Numbered from the stretch's first letter, positions 27,269-40,100 are shown. The stretch is DNA of 64,000 nucleotides from Larimichthys crocea (GCF_000972845.2 NC_040011.1:27570379-27634378), one strand, 5' to 3'. Notes: a model not told the origin generated them from the sequence alone. Numbers and translations: made by a program.

Positions 27269-30200
27269 CAGAAGACATTAAGTATATGTATTGTATAAAT
27301 CACATGAACGTGTCGACGTGCTAACAGTCTGTCATTGCTGTAAACATAAACTGAAAACATTTACATTTAGTCATTTAGCTGACGCTTTTATCCAGCGACT
27401 TGCAAAAAAGGGAAACAATCAAGGTACAGTACGACAGGGACATTTTAGTGCAGCAATAAGTACTGTGACAGTACTACAGGCGATAGATTTAGCATGTCCA
27501 GTTTTGGTAGTGCTAGGAGAGGAGGTAAAGACCACAGAAACTGTAAACACATGTAGTGCAGAGACATAAATCACTTGCTTTAAGTGATACGAAGCAAATA
27601 CAAAGCTGTGAGGTTATGTGTGTGTGTGTTCAAACAATATGTTGTGGTCTACGGTGTCATGTTCTATTTAACTACAACTTTACAACTTTGTTTGTTCTCC
27701 AATATTTTTTATAAAACAGAGAAAATAAAACTATTATACATAAAGTCTTTTAAAATGCTCTGGGCGATCATGTTATAGGACACATGAATTTGAACACAAA
27801 GTCAAAATCAACTGCCAAATTCTGACTTGTACACTTATGTGGTTTCATGTACATGTACCCCAAACCTCGTACATATTTGCATGGCAGAAAAAGGCACATG
27901 CTGATAAAAAGCTTCCCAGGGGGGATTTAAGAAGCAGAGGTGCTGTCAGTGACAGCTACTTCCTGGCTACAGCAGTTTGCTGTCATATTTCACCATAGTT
28001 CAACATTCCCAGTCAGTCTAAAAAGCCACCTCCACCCCCCACATGCCACGAAAGTTTTTACATGCACATGTACACACATATAAGCCACAAGCACAAGCAA
28101 GCCTTAAGCTTTCCACCTGCATAGCTACACTTCACTGGCACTCAAAGCAGTACAGGCAAAAATTAAGATTAAATAAACACACATGCCGTGCACAGGTGCT
28201 GCGCATATATACACCCTCAATGCTACCAGATGCATGCAAAAAATCAACATGGTACACATTAGACCACAATACTGAGCAGGCTCTTTTAGAGCTCTTCCTA
28301 TGCCTATTTTTAGAAGTTTTTGCTTTTATTTTGTGGTGAAAGAAACCGTTTTTTGGCTCGAGCTACATGTCGGTTTTGCCAGAAACTCTTCAAATGGTAT
28401 TCTTTGTACCACAAGGATCTCTTGAAAAGTAATTAAAGAGAAATGACAAGGAATAAGAGACAGTGAGGGACAAAATAGGGCCCAAAATATCTCCATTGCC
28501 ATCTTGGAAAAACAAAAAGGCAAGTATGCGACTTGTGAGTTAGTGGAGCAAATCCAGTGAGGGAAAATACGTACTGGAGGTTTATACTGATGGCAGTGGA
28601 AAAACAACTGAAATAGCAACAGAGTTTAAGGTCTTCGCTTGAAAGCCGAGGATTTTTTCCGAGTCAAGGATTGGGCTTGAAAACGGCTGCCAGACAATCA
28701 TTATTAAACTGGTTATTGGACTTTAATATGCAAACATTGTTTAAAAAAGCTACAGTGGGTTTACAATGTAGGCCATGACCATGTTTATTTCTCGATCCCT
28801 CACTCCCTCTTACCCACAGTTTGTGCGTGTACTTGTGTGGTTGCAAACTTTGTGCCTGTGCGTATTTTTATCGCCTAATAATTAGGTCATTTGCTGACTA
28901 AATGGCCCCCTGCTCAGTGTATCAAAAACAGACACATACCATCACTGGCTCAAACTCTGCCACATCCAACAGACTCATTATGTCTAATACAAACACCCCC
29001 GTACATACACATAACAAATAAGCACGCCCATTGGTCAGTGACCTAGTGTGTGGGTTGAGTAGGAATCTCTGAGACATAAAAACAATTTCTTCTCTGTGCT
29101 GCTGAGTCTATGCTGTAAGCATGCGGCCACATGGCAGAGATGCCATTCAAACAACAGGGCTACTGCAGTCGTAACAGAGCCTGTACAGAGAGGAAGCACA
29201 ACCATGTTCCTGTTCTCCTTACCACAGGCAATAACAAACCATTGTTTGATAACTCCCTTGTTTGACTCCATTTGACTGTCTGTGTTTCTGTGTTTTCTCT
29301 GTGTGTCTATTGTGTTGCTCTTTCCTCTGGTCTTCCTTGTCAGGTTCAGTGTCATGTGGCGATGGACACTCACCTGAACTGCTAGAAGGCCGTCTGCATC
29401 GGGAAGAATACGATAGGTGTGAACATGACGTTGGAACCTTTGGAAACCAAAATGAACTCAAATTACTAAAACACGCTTCAGAGCAAGCATTCAAAGGGAA
29501 AATGCAATTAAATGTATTGTTTAAATAAGGACCAGATGTTTAGCTGTAGTTAAAGACACTGTAACTTTCTCAACACGGCGCCAGTTGTTTTACAGATCAC
29601 TAATGACGTGGCTCGTTTTAGTTATACAATGTGTGAGAGACACTTAGATCATCATCTCCATCAGTCACTTCAGAGGAATTTGTTTTCAGGCGGCACGTAA
29701 AGATGAATGACAGCTACTGTACATCATATTATATTAACAAAGGAGAACCATGATAGCAGATTGACTACATCCAAATGTGTGGGGAAATTTAGGAAAATAA
29801 AGATGGAATGACATATTGAGAAAAGAACGAAGGGAAAGAGGGAGCACTATGAGCGGCCGGCTCAGCTTTCAGGAATGTATCTGGCTCGGGCTGATGAGCA
29901 GTCAGCGTAGTGCGGTTGCTGGAGCTCCCGCCCTCTTTCAGGGGCCCCAGGGAAGAAAGAGGGGTAAGAGGGGAAACAGGGAGTCCTGGGCCAGGGTTTG
30001 ACAGGCTGAGGTGGACTGTGTTCGGACAGGACAGTCTGACTAGTCTGGAGAGGGTGTATGTGTGAGGTTGGCCCAGACCATACGCAACCGTTCATTGCTG
30101 CCTGCTGGCAGATGATGGTGAAAGTGATGGATGTGACAGGGGTAGTGAAGCTGCTGAATCAATTTACAGATGGGGACATTCTGCAGAAATGTTGAGTTTA

Positions 30201-30819
30201 TGAATAGTTTCCAATCCTACATGCCAAAATCTAAAAGTTTCAGAAGATTAGGTAATTAGGTTTGGTTATACATAAAGTAGGACTGCTTTCTGTTTCTCCT
30301 CACAAAGGGCAGCGTTTACTACTTCAAGGCATCCTGAGTGAATCATTCATTAAATATTTTCAAGGACATAAAGTTAGACATTTTAAACAACATTCAATAG
30401 CTTCAATAAAAAAGATTCATGATGGGCGCAGAGAGTCATGTTACCTTGCAATTTTCTTTCCCTTTTGAGTTTGGATCTACACAGCATTACTGACAAGAGC
30501 TATACACTCACAAACACATTAACAGCACCAGCTCGCAGGTGCTTGTACAGAGCGTATTATATAAGATAACCTAATAGCTTAAATTACCTCGGTTAAGCAA
30601 TTAGTTTAATTGCTTGATTGTGATAGGGAAGATAAACTGTGAGCATGTGAATGTGTGTGCGTGTGTTTGTGTGCATACTCACAGCAGGCACAATGCATAG
30701 GCTCCTGGCACAGACTCACTGTCTCTCACTAGGTAGCTGCCATCCCTCCCCGCCCGTGCCAGCAAATCCTCCGCGTGCACACGGCTGATGTCACGATGAT
30801 ACCATGCTGCCGTAGCCAT
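16071..30819 (-). CDS. inppl1: SHIP2-type SH2 / inositol-polyphosphate 5-phosphatase / SAM protein
   Basis: This enzyme removes the 5-phosphate of PI(3,4,5)P3 at the inner plasma membrane, curbing PI3K signalling. Coding exons (5' to 3'): 30819-30683, 29437-29374, 27191-27053, 26863-26743, 26305-26165, 25993-25906, 25814-25737, 25194-25057, 24929-24815, 24712-24612, 24502-24400, 24292-24096, 23050-22933, 22811-22715, 22607-22469, 22329-22230, 22013-21925, 21162-21081, 20554-20465, 20374-20261, 20179-20091, 19997-19910, 19392-19240, 18814-18763, 18231-17427, 17328-17213, 16164-16071. All phases agree and give 1,215 residues (human SHIP2: 1,258). SH2 lies at about 6-100 with YLVRDS (R32). The phosphatase spans about 395-700, with [31 protein letters not shown] and [10 protein letters not shown]2-like segment follows to about 860, NPAY at about 894-897, and SAM from about 1,147 to the end. 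SAM and NPAY favour SHIP2 over SHIP1, which lacks SAM. Exon 24 is the only doubtful exon. The gene may be an extra ohnolog (see findings). Confidence 0.93.
17213..17328 (-). CDS. inppl1: SAM-domain exon of the SHIP2-like gene
   Basis: This penultimate exon (116 bp) encodes the first half of the SAM domain, ending at NGWDDLDYF. The last exon (16164-16071) continues with [12 protein letters not shown] and ends the protein about 20 residues later. The ORF that crosses this exon in another frame is a shadow. SAM domains of SHIP2 bind the SAM domains of ARAP3 and EphA2, known from the mammalian protein. Confidence 0.9.
18536..18607. repeat. Self-complementary (CA)n-(TA)n-(TG)n tract
   Basis: A CA run of about 12 units passes through an AT-rich centre containing TATGCATATG into a TG run. 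The tract is therefore nearly its own reverse complement and could fold into one hairpin. It lies in the intron between exons 24 and 25 of the SHIP2-like gene. Confidence 0.9.
21630..21790. mobile_element. Fragment of an abundant teleost interspersed repeat
   Basis: The wording ATCATGAATGTCTGCTCCAA and AAGTCAGGCCATCACCAAAG belongs to the same old family seen at 32,600-33,075. The copy is diverged and lies in an intron of the SHIP2-like gene. It encodes nothing. Confidence 0.55.
23771..23920 (+). mobile_element. tRNA-derived SINE
   Basis: The head has a tRNA-type A box (TTAGCTCAGTTGGTAGAGC at about 23,779-23,797) and B box (GGTTCGAATCT at about 23,818-23,828). It continues into CCTGCGGCCCTTTGCTGCAT and an A-rich end, which is the body of a common teleost SINE. 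No tRNA gene is intended: the anticodon arm is not functional. It lies inside an intron of the SHIP2-like gene, opposite to its transcription. Confidence 0.8.
26905..27000. repeat. Long AT palindrome with unique inverted flanks
   Basis: A 50-base core of TA repeats is bracketed by inverted copies of a unique sequence: TACATTATACTGGCATAT on the left, and ATATGC, a short insertion, then CAGTATAATGTA on the right. The flank symmetry shows a foldback and not just a microsatellite. It lies in the intron between exons 3 and 4 of the SHIP2-like gene. Confidence 0.8.
27199..27269. repeat. (AC)n microsatellite abutting a splice acceptor
   Basis: About 35 uninterrupted AC units. On the minus strand it is a GT run ending 7 bases before the AG acceptor of exon 3 (27191) of the SHIP2-like gene, so it occupies the whole pyrimidine-tract position. 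The two long apparent ORFs across this stretch are repeat artefacts. Confidence 0.95.
27357..27440. mobile_element. Short teleost interspersed-repeat fragment
   Basis: Contains TTAGTCATTTAGCTGACGCT and then TTATCCAGCGACTTGC, a phrase shared by very many teleost repeat copies. I recognise the phrase but not the family with certainty. The copy is partial. Confidence 0.6.
27441..29373 (-). other. Remainder of a long SHIP2-like intron
   Basis: No coding exon, RNA gene or recognised repeat was found in this intron between exons 2 and 3. The phases of the flanking exons join cleanly, so nothing coding is missing. Confidence 0.6.
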
Positions 30820-33800
30820 GGCAATCAATGTAGTGAGATATGTTCAGAAAAATAATCCACATGAGGTGATGAACTTGACATAACACAAATTTAACACAAG
30901 TTCTCTGTGTCAGACTTGTTCAAACGGCATCCTGCTGACGGCCTGTCACTGAAGTTGGCAGCGCCAGAGTGTTTAGATCATTCCCATGATCCTTTTCTTC
31001 ATAATCAAAGTGACAAACAGGCAATCCCACACCTTGTCTATATCAGCTAGCGCTTCCTCTGTGTCGGCTGTTTCCTTCTGGGTCATACATCCTGTTGCAT
31101 TAGAGGCATAAAGAAAGAAACATCCAGTTGATTATGAGGTGAGTTTTCCTCCACAGAAGTTCCAGTCCACCTTTCTGTTAGTATCCTTGTATAGACAGAC
31201 CCTGTTTCAGTTTTTGGTTGCTAGTTGCTGCACCCAGGTGGGTGTGTTGCTCCAACAAACACAGGCCATCACAGCAGTGTGAGGGAGGGAGTGGAAAGGA
31301 GGTAGAAGAAAAATAGCGAGAGGTGCTGCACAGTCTGAATGAAGCAGCCACCCCTGAGGCAATGACGGTGCCTCTAGCTTAACCACAAACACAAGCCCTC
31401 CTCTTGTCCCAAAACAAAAACCCCACATGCAAACAACAGGAAAAGAAGAACCAAGAATGGCAAAACAAACAAATCGAGCCACACACACGGCGCCCACACA
31501 CTCACACACGCACGGAGCAGAGACAGAAACATACCAGATGGAACTCAGTCAGCACTAAAACCAGACAGGCATGCAACAGAAACCAGACTAATTCAAATGA
31601 TTTCCCAGCTCTGTTGCCATATAAGGGAATAGGAACACCCTCCAAAAAGTTCAGCTGATGACTGCAGTTGTCTTTGCGTCTTCCAGGCCCAGATTCCATT
31701 TAGAGTGTGTCTGCTTGGATGTGGGCTACTCCGGGGGTCTCGCTTTCATGCTGGATGTTCGTGTGCTGGCGCGTGTGTGTCTTGTCAGTAGAGTCCCGTC
31801 CGTACTGGCGTGGTCTCCAGCGGTTCTTCAGAACGCTGTCAGAGCAGAGGGAGGGAGCAGAGAGGCAGAGGACAACCCCGTTAGAGCACAGGGCAGACAG
31901 AGGAAGTGACTCGACATTCCAGATGGCGGACATAGCCAGGAGAATTCTTGCAAGGGGCTCTACTTCACCACCAGTGTGTGAAACAGCAGACTACTTCCTT
32001 TTTCTCTCTCTCTCTGTCCCTATCCTCCAGTCTTCTTCCTCTCTCACCCCCTGCCTCTGTCTCTTTACTCAAATTCCAAACAGAAAAACACAGCTTTCCA
32101 CACAGGTGGGCTGCCTGGCTAATCCTCAGTTTCTTCCTTTGTTTTTTAATCTTTTCATCTTCTGGCAGGCATATTTACTTTCTTTCACCATTCCTTCTCC
32201 TTATGTCACCCTCCCTAAACTTCCCTTCCTCTCTTGCTCAGTCCTTCCCTTTCAGCAAAAAAGCAGCCTCCATATGGTTATGATCATCCTTCACTTTCTT
32301 ATTTTTGCCCTCCTAGAACATCGCCCATTATTCAGCCCTCCTACTTCCCTCCTTCTCCATTAGCTGAGCGTATAACTCTGTGGGAAGCCGTTTGGTCCCA
32401 TATTTGCTGTTCTGCCTCTCACTACTCAGCAAAAATGTGCTGACCACTAACCGCAGCCCCAATAAAACAAATAGACACAAATCCATCACAATCTGATGAC
32501 ATATCAACTTAACCCTCAATCTGTAATCAGTTCTTCTTAATATACTGCAGAGCTCTCTGCAACACATAATTGAAAGATATACGGTATCGTGCCATTGAGG
32601 CTGTACAGCAGTGCTTTAACCTAGATGCTAATGTCATTATGCTAATACTCTCACAATGATGATAAGAACAAGGTGATGTTTAGCAGGGATGTTTGCCACA
32701 GTGATATCTACTGTAGTTTTGTGTCAATCCATCTTACAGACGTCAAACTACTTGACAGGATGAATGACTTGCTGGTGCCACAAGCAGGAGAATCAAGGGA
32801 TAACCAAGATCATTAGGGTTCATCCTATGGGGACAGTGGACATCTGTACTAAATTTAATGGCAACCCATTCAACAGTTATTTAGACATTTCTCTAAAGAC
32901 CACAAAAATAAACCTCATGGTGGTGCTAGAGGGAAAAGTCGAAGGATCATGTCGTTGGTATTCCATGAACGTCTATAAACAATGTCCTCGCAATTTCTGT
33001 TCAATCTGGACCAAAATGGTAGACCAACCAACCAACATTGGCAACCCAGGAGTCATACTGCTAGCATAGCTAAAACTTAGTTAGGGTGGGTCAGTTTCAT
33101 TGTAGGTTTTGAAAAGCTAAAGTGGATGGATTATTACTGCTTAACAGAAATATTTACTTCTATTGAAAATAATTGTAAAGGTTTTACTGAAATCTGGTTA
33201 GAGCAGTTGAAAAATATATATTCTCTGAGCTCTTCTTCAAAGCACAAGTCTGGGTAAACATATATCATTGATGGAGGGATTATAAAACCTCATCATCATC
33301 AGTACCAAAATCCCAATGTTTGATGTTCTGAGAATTTCATTTAAATTCTTATTTGATCACATTTGCCAGTTTTCAGATTTTAACAGCTATTGATGTCCAA
33401 CGCTGATCTGGTTTCACTCATTTCTCCATCCAGTTCTACCAAATGCTCTCCCTATACAAGCACTGGATTGGATAGGACACTAAAACAGACACTGAGACAG
33501 CAAGATGTACTCACTGCCTGCTTGCTTTCATTTTCCATGCCTGCTGTTGGACCGGATTTTGAATTTAATTAGCATTATTTTATCTAACTTGAGTCAGACA
33601 CCCTACCCGACGGATAAGGGAAAAACATCACATTACTTTATATTTTATAATCAAGGCTGGGCCATGTGCCAGGCCTTGGTTACACAAATATATAGGACAA
33701 AATGAAGTTATATTAAAGGGTAACAGGCTGATTTCTATTAAACATACTAAGTTCCATTAAAAGCACTTCCACCATAGGACAGACGGTTTCTACTGTTTCT

Positions 33801-36510
33801 ATAAAAATACAGTAAAACACACTCTGAAAGCACTTTACACAGTTCACCATCAGTCATAAGAAAGCACTGATTGGCTCAGCATCTAATAGACTTTGTTGTT
33901 TTTGGCAATAAAGTCATTGCACCAGTGCCTCAATTTAGCATCAGAGTGGAGACTGTGTTGTTAAGAAGACATAATACCATGGTGCTCTATCGCACTAAAG
34001 TCCCTTTGAGCGACAATGTTGACTGTCTATATAAAGTGCTTGCCAGAAATGGCACCAGATTAACTGTAAGGGGCTTATGTGACCATATGTGACCTCATAC
34101 AGCCAAAACTGGAAGAAGAAAACAACATGAATAGGACAGATAATAAGATTACACATGTCTCTTTCAGGATGGCATTGAATGGTAAACATACAGGCCTGAC
34201 GTTCACAATATTATATCATCAACGTGAATAAAACATATACTGTCTATATGACAGGGTAATACATTCACAGCCTAGCATATCTCTAGCTTAAACAAATCAC
34301 AGTTCAGCTTTTGGACATTATGAATTAAAGCAAACCTGTATTTACCCCAAGAGGCCTGTTAATACATTTATGAATACAGTCAGTATTCCTTTAACATTGA
34401 CAGAGTTTGTAAGTTGATTCATCAGTGTGATAAACCAATTGTAACTAAACATTGCCATGGTGTAAAACTTTCAGGCAGAGTGGTTTCCCTTTGTCTATTT
34501 CAACACAGATGTGCTTTAGTTGGCCCAGTGAAGCGCACAGAGGCTGTATCAGAATGACTTTAAAAGCTAATAATAGAATACACAGAATTCAGGGTATTTA
34601 TTTGAATTAAAAGTATTTGGGTCACAGACCTGCTTGAAAAGCTGTTGCTGCTGTAACAGACACAACCTGGATGACAAAGCCTCACATTTGTTTAGTTTAT
34701 TTTGTATTGTGACATCAGCTGAGAGCCCAAACAAGACAGTGTTTAGCTGCTGTGATTGTTTACAATAAGTAGTATCTCCCTGGACAAACCATTAAAACAG
34801 CAGAAAATCAAATTTCAGGAACATTATAAACAAAACACAGCTGACTGACTCATATGTGACAAACCTGATTATATTTGAAGATGTGTGTTTTTAAATGTGA
34901 TTTTGAGAGTGCTTTGTTTCGTTTAAACTTCGTCTTCCAAAGTCATTCAGTTTTTCTGTGTATGCAACTTTGTATGCCCATTTTCTGCCAAAACTGTGGC
35001 TGTGATTTTGGTGTTATATAAAGGCCTCATGTTTCACATAAAAAGGAACCACTGCTCCCACATAGCACCACTCTTCAAAAATTTGTTTGCTTGAATTTCT
35101 TACAATGACATCTGGTGTACTACAGCAGTCTGAAGCAGGCTTTACACAGTTCCTTGTCTGATATCTGAACATTAGAGTCATACATACTGGAGTGAAGGTA
35201 AATGTGGTGCACTAATGTAGTATAATTAGGAGAACAGCTTTAATGTATTAAACAGCTTAACTGTGCCTGTGAATGCCTGGCTGATGATCCGGCGGTGTAA
35301 TGTACAGCAAGGCTGTCCTGTCTGGGCAACTTTAAAGAGATCTCACAAACCTTGTCCCTGTATGACAGTTAAGAGTAGAACAGTAATATCCACCAAGCTA
35401 ATTAATTAGCCTTGACTGCCAAGGTGTGTAAAGCCATCCGTAAACCCAATCATCCAGCTCTCTCTTTAATCAGTCAATCAATTACACCTGAGGAGGTGAG
35501 AGGATTCTCCAGCAATCCACCTGTTGGACTTACCACTATAGTTGTGTACCAGCTAAGGGACTGGGTCTTCTAAAAGCTCACTGCCAGTGAGTTAGTCTGT
35601 GCCTCTTCTCTAAATAAAACTGATTCAGGAAGTCCTTGACAAATAATAGTCAAATATTATAAACATTACATTTTTATAATTATACTACTTTCTGAACTTC
35701 AATCATAAACTGTGGAATCAACAGGTTGTTGCTTGCACAGCAGTAAGTCAGCAGGTCACTTGGATTTCTGTAAACCTGCCATGAGCATGGATTGCTTAAA
35801 ACTTGGTAGAGGAGCCATCTGTCATCCTCGCTGCCATAACAACCAAAACCCAGCTAATGCTACTCTACAACTGCCTAAGCTATAAGAAGGGAAGTCCTTG
35901 AACATTCACACATAGTCCATTCAGACAATCATTTAAACCTGGGCGAGAATTTTATAGAACTACAACAATCGCATCAACGATGTTAATTAATTACTTCATT
36001 ACAGTGTTTTATCATTTTAACCAAGTTTTTACAGTAACCAAGGGTTTCTAATCTCAGTGGACGTTTTGCTATTTGGCTCACTGTTATTCATAAATTAGGC
36101 TTTCATGAGCAAAATCTGTCTTTTGAACATTTACTCACACTAATATATAAACAGCTGTGTGATATGATGAGTAGGCTGATTTCATTCATGATTACATTTT
36201 CTAGCTGTAGGAAAATATGAGGGACGGCATGTGCAAATACGGACATACACAATATTGTTCACATCCTTCAGAAAATATGGGATTGATCCAAAAACAGTCA
36301 AAGACCAAATCACCAGCATAGTTTTTCTCCAGGACTTTTGATTGCATCCTGTATCTGTCCTAATATCAAAACTTCCTATATCTCACAGCTTATTCTTTAG
36401 AAGTCATACACAACATTATTTTTACACACGCTGTGAACTATCAGATTTACCTCTAAATAGCCTTTTTAGAGAAGCTGTATAAGCTGAAGGAGGGGCTCCA
36501 AGGTTTAGAG
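30820..36510. other. Intergenic DNA between the divergent SHIP2-like and arr3 genes
   Basis: The 5' noncoding exon(s) and promoter of the SHIP2-like gene should lie at the left, but I could not place them. A pyrimidine-rich stretch at about 31,980-32,350 produces overlapping false ORFs. An old repeat occupies 32,600-33,075. The stretch at about 35,390-35,530 has TTAATTAGCC and several TAATC-type cores and could be a control region for arr3. Nothing else was recognised. Confidence 0.5.
32600..33075. mobile_element. Old teleost interspersed repeat
   Basis: Phrases such as CTAAATTTAATGGCAACCCA, CCTCATGGTGGTGCTAGAGG and ATTTCTGTTCAATCTGGACC match a widespread teleost repeat family that I recognise by wording. 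It ends near AGTCATACTGCTAGCATAGC. The 101-residue open frame over it is incidental. Confidence 0.65.
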
Positions 36511-36517
36511 GCGATAG

Positions 36518-36586
36518 TATAAAAGCGAACCGCGCGCTGTCAACAGAAGACAGCTAAGAAGATTCATTGAAAGAACTGCAAGCACG
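36518..36586 (+). promoter_or_regulatory. arr3: arr3 TATA box and noncoding first exon
   Basis: TATAAAA at 36518-36524 is followed 25-35 bases later by the likely start of transcription. The noncoding exon ends with GCACG before a GTAAGT donor at 36587. The next exon begins after the AG acceptor at 37095-37096 and holds the start codon. The placement fits a TATA-driven photoreceptor gene. Confidence 0.7.
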
Positions 36587-37122
36587 GTAAGTGAGCTCTT
36601 TATCTTACTGAGTGATGGAACATAAAAAATAACAAGTGATCATAATAACTCAAGATAATGATATCACAGTTTTTACACATAGGAGCATTTATTGAAATAT
36701 GTCACTGTTAAAGAAACATATGAGTACATCTGTTCATATGTTTGCTGTCCAAATACTTCTACTTTGCGCAATGCCAATAAAGTTCAATCTGATTTAATCT
36801 AATCTAAAATGCTTAAACCATTCAAATTGTGCAACATTTGAGGAATATTTTCTAGATGCTAAAAGTATCTATTAAATCTATTTTAAAAATCAGGGTATTC
36901 TTTAGGAAGTTTTTCATAAATGGTGATGTCCTATGACACACCAGTCATAAGGCTTGAAAACTTCTTCAGTGGACGTTATGAATGAAACTAGAATCGTGGA
37001 TTAGTAAATCATGTTAAAAATTAAAAGGATTACTGATATTATTGACTTTAGAAAAAAAAATGAACATGTTTTACTTTTCATCTTGTTTCTTTGCAGACTG
37101 GATCTATAATTTTGCTATCAAC

Positions 37123-40100
37123 ATGTCAAAGTGAGTATGAAAGTTAACATGAAACTGCTGTGCTACTTTGATATTGTGATTTTTGAAACTTGACTCTTCA
37201 ATGGTAACAAATACCAAAATCTATGCAGAGATCAAGTAGTAATACCTTCACAAGGAAGAAGTCCAGTGGCTTAACAGTAACAAACTAACATCTTGGCAGA
37301 AGCATGTACTTGAGTGTTTGTCTCTTCAAGGATATGGATAAATCCTGATTAAGGTGGATTATGGGGATTTGATCATGAAGGAGAGGGTTAGGAAACAAAG
37401 GAAAAGTTTCAATAGGATTACTTGGCACATACTTGGAGGAGGCAAACACCACTTAGGATTACTTGTTTGTATATGATTATGTACTACTAGAAATATTAAG
37501 AAAGACATTCAACATTCAAGAGAACTACTACTATGGAGTCTACTCTCTGCAGCAACGTTATTTAATTGGAGATATTTTATAAGGAACACGGCACTATGAT
37601 GAATATGTAACAGTCAAGTTAGAATGTTCTCTGTCTGTCCAGATTAGACGCAGCAGGTGTTGCTCCATCCTAAGCACTAATCCATGCTCAAAGGAGTGGA
37701 GTGGAGAGAGTGTGTGCGTAATTGGAAACAACAATTTACAGGAGGTGGTAGGAGCACAAGCCTAAAACAACCAGGTTATTGTAACACAAAAAAGTAAAAG
37801 TGGTAGGCAGGGTGGTCATTTGGACTTTAATGTATTGTGTTTTTAATCAAATACATTTATTGTATATACAAGTGTTTAAAAGTGTGAAATAACAGTCGGT
37901 TTCACTGTGTTTTCCCTCTTTTCTTTCAGGGTATTTAAGAAGACCAGCGGCCATGGACATGTAAGTGGCCTCTATAATGTAGTCATTACAGGGAACCTCT
38001 TGGGTATAGGGAGGAGTGCAAATCGTATGTAGCTCTTCCAACTCCCAAAAATAACTTCCAAACTCTTGTAACCTTGGCGGAGGAGTAACTGTTTTCCTTT
38101 CTGCTTTTCTCTGTTTCTCTCAGATTGCGCTGTACTTGGGGAAGAGAGACTTTGTGGACCATTTGGACCATGTGGATGTAGTTGGTGTGTGGCACATTTT
38201 CTGTTAATAGGCCTACATCCTCAAATTTAGAAAACTTACAATAGAATTGTCTGTGGTAAATCTAATGCTGTTGGTTTTCCCATCCTTTGCAGATGGTGTT
38301 ATTAAGGTGGACCCTTCTGGTCTTAATGGCAGAAAAGGTATTTCTCTCTCAATCGCTGCCAGTGAGAAACATCATATAACCTACCTACATTCAACAAAAC
38401 AAAATTTATGATTTTCTATTGCAGTATTTGTCTACCTCGCTTGTGCCTTCCGCTATGGAAGTGAAGAACTGGATGTTATTGGGCTGTCCTTCAGGAGAGA
38501 CATCTGGATCCAGCGCATTCAGGTGTATCCACCTACAGGTGCAAGTATAACCAAAACACCTATGCAGGAATCACTCTTGAAGAAAGTTGGAGAGCAAGGA
38601 TATCCCTTTTCCTTCCAGGTAAAGAAGCATAGCTCACTCCCTCTTTATAGAACACATAATATTACTCCTGGCCATCAGACAAATGTCATATTGATCAAAC
38701 ACAGATCATTATTTCACCTATACTTACCAGTCATGATCTTGATTTATGAATGTGCCTTGTTTCTACTTCAGATGCCAACAAATCTCCCATGCTCAGTCGC
38801 CTTACAGCCAGCCCCAAATGATTCTGGCAAGGTACCTTTACCATCCAAGTCCCTCTTATACATGACTTCAAATGTTTGACAAACAAATAATTTATTTTGG
38901 TCTTGTTCTGTTGTAGGCTTGTGGTGTGGACTTTGAAGTGAAAGGATACATTGCCAATGTTGCTGACAGCGCAGATGAAGTCATTGAAAAGAAGTATGTA
39001 TTTCTACAGCCAAACCATACTGTCAGCCCAATCTTCTACTGCATCCCTAAGCTGTAGCAGAACTAAAGACATATAAAGCCTGAACCCTGACTCTCTTTCC
39101 TTCTGCTCTTAGGGACACGTGTCGCCTGATGATTCGCAAAATACAATATGCACCAACTAACAACAGGGCTGGACCCACGGCTGAGCTAGCCAAACAGTTT
39201 ATGATGACTGACAAACCTGTTCACTTGGAGGCCGCCCTTGAAAAAGAGGTACATAAATGTGTACATACAGTGTTTTTTGGGATTTATTAAACAAACACTG
39301 GCTATCATAGAACTACTGCTAAATGATTCAAATTATTTATTATTTTTATATTTAGATTTATTACCACGGTGATCCAATCACTGTCAAGGTAAAAATCAAC
39401 AATGAAACCTCCAAGACTGTGAAGAAAATCCAAGTCTCGGGTGAGTAGTTTGTTCGTCTGACTAAAGTAAATTCTTAAATTGCTTGTGTGTAGTTTGTAA
39501 GAGAAGGTTTCATGTGTGCATTTTGACTGACGACTCTAACAGAGTATGTTTTCTTTTAGTCGAGCAGCTAACGAATGTGGTGCTCTACTCTTCTGACACT
39601 TATGTCAAGTCAGTCTGCTCTGAGGAATTTGGGTGAGGCTTTCACTGTATCAAATGAGGCTTATTAGCAAGGGGACGTGTTAAATTATGGAAGTTATTTT
39701 TAGTCATTTTTCTATCCTAGCGGTAAATTTTCTTGTCAATCTCAATATCCCTAAATTTAATTTGATAAAGCTGAACACAATCAAAGACTTCTATAAAAAA
39801 AATCATGTGGCTTCAAAATGAACAGGCTATCTTTGTTTAGTTACAGAATATGGAAGAAATGTAATATAATATGCATAATTATGTTTTCATTACTGTACAA
39901 TCAACTGAAAATAAGAACTGTTATGCTTTTGTTACATCAGAATGAGCCTTTTATACCAACAGACATCACAGGTTTTCTTCCACATTGTCTGCCATGTTGC
40001 ACTGTTATGTTTCCACAGTAGAAATGACAAACTAAAAACTTTTTGAGGTTTACAAGACAATGAAAACGTTTAACATGATTACTTTGTGGCACATGCGAAA

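Noticed and set aside
27079..27360. Long ORFs over the AC microsatellite (minus and plus)
   Set aside because: They are Cys-Val or Thr-His repeats produced by the dinucleotide run; the real exon 3 ends at 27191.
30805..30822. RFX X-box over the SHIP2-like start codon (GTAGCCATGGCAAT)
   Set aside because: The match follows from the coding sequence and Kozak context; no reason to treat it as regulatory.
31707..32363. 218-residue plus-strand ORF in pyrimidine-rich DNA
   Set aside because: Low-complexity Ser/Leu/Pro/Phe content from CT-rich sequence, no domain, no splice context.
32764..33069. 101-residue ORF
   Set aside because: It lies wholly within an interspersed repeat.
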